Shown one piece after another: positions 14,287 to 15,646 of a DNA stretch of 15,646 nt. Origin of the DNA: Flavobacteriales bacterium UBA5933 (GTDB lineage: Bacteria > Bacteroidota > Bacteroidia > Flavobacteriales > Weeksellaceae); contig DJDD01000072.1 in NCBI GenBank assembly GCA_002430925.1, forward strand, positions 1-15,646, in the 5' to 3' direction. The notes below the pieces were generated by a model that worked only from the letters and a program-made list of their open reading frames with translations, was not told the DNA's origin and did no database searches. A program made the position numbers and the translations under genes. Within the stretch, counting starts at the first letter, position 1. Each line of letters opens with the position of its first letter.

Positions 14287-15483
14287 ATGAAAAAATTATT
14301 ATTTAGTTTAGGTTTAGTTTTAGCAATGTCAACATCATTCGCTCAAACAAATACAGAAGAATTAACAACTGACCCTGCTGTTTTAGCAGAGAAATACAAT
14401 AAATCAGCTAAAGAAAATTTAGCTAAAGGAGATATTTCTAAAGCAAGTCAAGATTTAGCAAAATTATCTAAATACGAAAATGGTAAAGTTTGGAAGGTAC
14501 GTAATAAAGGTACAAAAACTGATGAATTCTACTATTCTCAAGCTGATTTAGATAAAGCAACTGCAAATGGTGATTATGCGAAAGCAAAAGAAGTTGCCTT
14601 ACAACCAAAATATGGTTTTTTATTACAATCTGATGTTTCTACATTAGCTAATAAAGAATTAGAAGGTGCTAATAAAGCAATGGAGGCTAAACAATATGTA
14701 GAAGCTGGAAACAAATTCTTGAATGTTTACAATTTAGTAGAAGCATTAGGAACAAAAGAAGATATATATAAATACCAAGCTGCAATTTGTTTTTATAATG
14801 CCAATGAATTTGATCAATCGTTAGCTATTTTAAAAGAATTAGCTGCTAAAAATTTCACAGGAAAATCTGCTAATCAAACAAAAGATTACAACAGAGATTT
14901 ATATGTTTTAGCATTAAATGGTTTATATAATTCTAAAAAATATGATGCTATTGTAGAAGAAGCTATTGCTAAATACCCAAAAGATGCAGACATTAATACT
15001 ATAGCAACAGGTATTTATCAAGTTTCTGGAAATAGCGATAAAATGCGTCAACGTATAGAAGAAGCTATAAAAATAAACCCTAATGATGGTCAAAACTATT
15101 ATAATTTAGGTGTTTTATATTTAGATGATCCTACGAAAAAAGATGAAGCTAAAAATATGTTCAAGAAAGCAATTGAGCTTAATCCAAAACATGTTGAAGC
15201 TTACAACAATTTAGTTTTAGTTATTTTACAACCAGACAAAGAAATTGTTGAAACAATGAATAATAATTTAGGAACTTCTAAAAAAGAAAAAGAAATTTAC
15301 AATGCTAGTGAAGCAAAACGTAAAGCTATCTTTACAGAAGCAATTCCATATTTAGAAAAAATATACGAATTAGACCCTAAAAATAGAATTATCATTCGTA
15401 ATTTAATTCAAGCAAATAAAACTATTGGTGACGAAAAGAAAGAAACTTTCTATCGTGATGCTGAGAAAAATTTATCTAAATAA
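14287..15483 (+). CDS. Secreted tetratricopeptide-repeat protein, 398 aa
   Basis: Exported protein with helical repeats, probably a periplasmic scaffold. Residues 1-20 form a signal peptide (Lys-Lys, Leu-rich core, cleavage at SFAQ). The rest is almost all helical. Early repeats at about 33-62 and 120-150 are degenerate. The clearest TPR motif is near 268-301, GQNYYNLGVLYLDDPTKK followed by a KAIELNPKHVEAYNNL stretch, and a related unit ends the protein (YLEKIYELDPKN). The final part is rich in Lys and Glu. The ATG lies 3 bases after the gyrA stop, so the gene can only be co-transcribed with gyrA. I remember this gyrA-TPR neighbourhood in other Flavobacteriia, but no function is known to me. 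Confidence 0.93.
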   Translation: MKKLLFSLGLVLAMSTSFAQTNTEELTTDPAVLAEKYNKSAKENLAKGDISKASQDLAKLSKYENGKVWKVRNKGTKTDEFYYSQADLDKATANGDYAKAKEVALQPKYGFLLQSDVSTLANKELEGANKAMEAKQYVEAGNKFLNVYNLVEALGTKEDIYKYQAAICFYNANEFDQSLAILKELAAKNFTGKSANQTKDYNRDLYVLALNGLYNSKKYDAIVEEAIAKYPKDADINTIATGIYQVSGNSDKMRQRIEEAIKINPNDGQNYYNLGVLYLDDPTKKDEAKNMFKKAIELNPKHVEAYNNLVLVILQPDKEIVETMNNNLGTSKKEKEIYNASEAKRKAIFTEAIPYLEKIYELDPKNRIIIRNLIQANKTIGDEKKETFYRDAEKNLSK

Positions 15484-15505
15484 TTATATTAATATTTTTA
15501 TATAT

Positions 15506-15541
15506 AAACAAGCCTTTTACATAATTGTAAAAGGCTTGTTT
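15506..15541 (+). terminator. Terminator of the gyrA-TPR operon
   Basis: The arms AAACAAGCCTTTTACA (15506-15521) and TGTAAAAGGCTTGTTT (15526-15541) pair perfectly, 16 bp with a TAAT loop, followed by a T-rich run. It lies 22 bases after the stop codon. Confidence 0.92.
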
Positions 15542-15580
15542 TGTTATTTATATAAATGAAATATTATTTTAAATCTAGAA

Positions 15581-15646
15581 TTTGCAATAGTGATTGAAGC
15601 GCCATCCTTTTTTGATTGGTCATTTCAACTTTACTGAATGAACAAA
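15581..15646 (+). repeat. Dispersed structured intergenic element, copy 2 (cut by window end)
   Basis: TTTGCAATAGTGATTGAAG, then ATCC and TTTTTTGATTGG (15608-15619), align with copy 1 at 4383 with a few substitutions and one deleted base. The hairpin loop sequence is different, but pairing is kept: TTGGTCATT (15616-15624) faces AATGAACAA with one mismatch near the window end. The variable loop with kept pairing fits a folded RNA or DNA hairpin. It starts 40 bases past the gyrA-TPR terminator. The 3' half is outside the window. Confidence 0.6.

Overview
The window reads as a chromosomal housekeeping segment from an AT-rich member of the Bacteroidota, most likely class Flavobacteriia (Flavobacteriaceae or Weeksellaceae). 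The evidence is threefold: several genes start just after Bacteroidota-type promoters (-7 element TAnnTTTG, in places with a TTG about 18-19 bases upstream); Shine-Dalgarno sequences are absent; and there is a GLPGLI-family secreted protein, a flavobacterial-type GyrA and a 52-residue L34. I cannot name a genus. There is no phage, insertion sequence, CRISPR array or tRNA. 

Layout. 37-1443 (-) is an unrecognised secreted protein. 1522-1827 (-) is RNase P RNA (rnpB), with its own promoter. 1867-3528 (-) is a two-gene operon of a glucose-1-dehydrogenase-like SDR and a GlcU/RbsU-type sugar porter. A strong inverted repeat runs into the SDR start codon. 3622-4344 (-) is a GLPGLI-family secreted protein. 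4383-4547 holds a structured intergenic element and a strong terminator. 4571-5691 (-) is hpt-adk, 5753-7114 (-) is hemN and 7183-7992 (-) is a metal-dependent-type kdsA. A short divergent promoter region separates kdsA from a + strand pair: a small membrane protein and a GT4 glycosyltransferase (8069-9427). These converge on a GT2 glycosyltransferase (9432-10322, -). Then come ftsE (10401-11093, -), rpmH (11176-11334, -) and a 366-base intergenic stretch with tandem rpmH promoters. The + strand gyrA and a secreted TPR protein (11701-15483) form an operon closed by a 16-bp terminator hairpin. 

How the genes relate. hpt-adk (purine salvage and nucleotide balance), hemN (haem), kdsA (KDO for lipopolysaccharide), rpmH, ftsE, rnpB and gyrA are core functions in short transcription units. 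The two glycosyltransferases next to kdsA suggest surface-polysaccharide work. The SDR and porter would take up glucose and oxidise it, as in the glcU-gdh operon of Bacillus. 

The most interesting non-coding signal is a repeat present twice (4383-about 4495, and 15581 running off the window end). It has a conserved 5' half, a variable-loop hairpin and, in copy 1, a distinct 3' half. It looks like a dispersed Bacteroidota intergenic element or small RNA of unknown function. Secondary candidates are the start-codon hairpin of the SDR-porter operon and a possible short RNA from the distal rpmH promoter.
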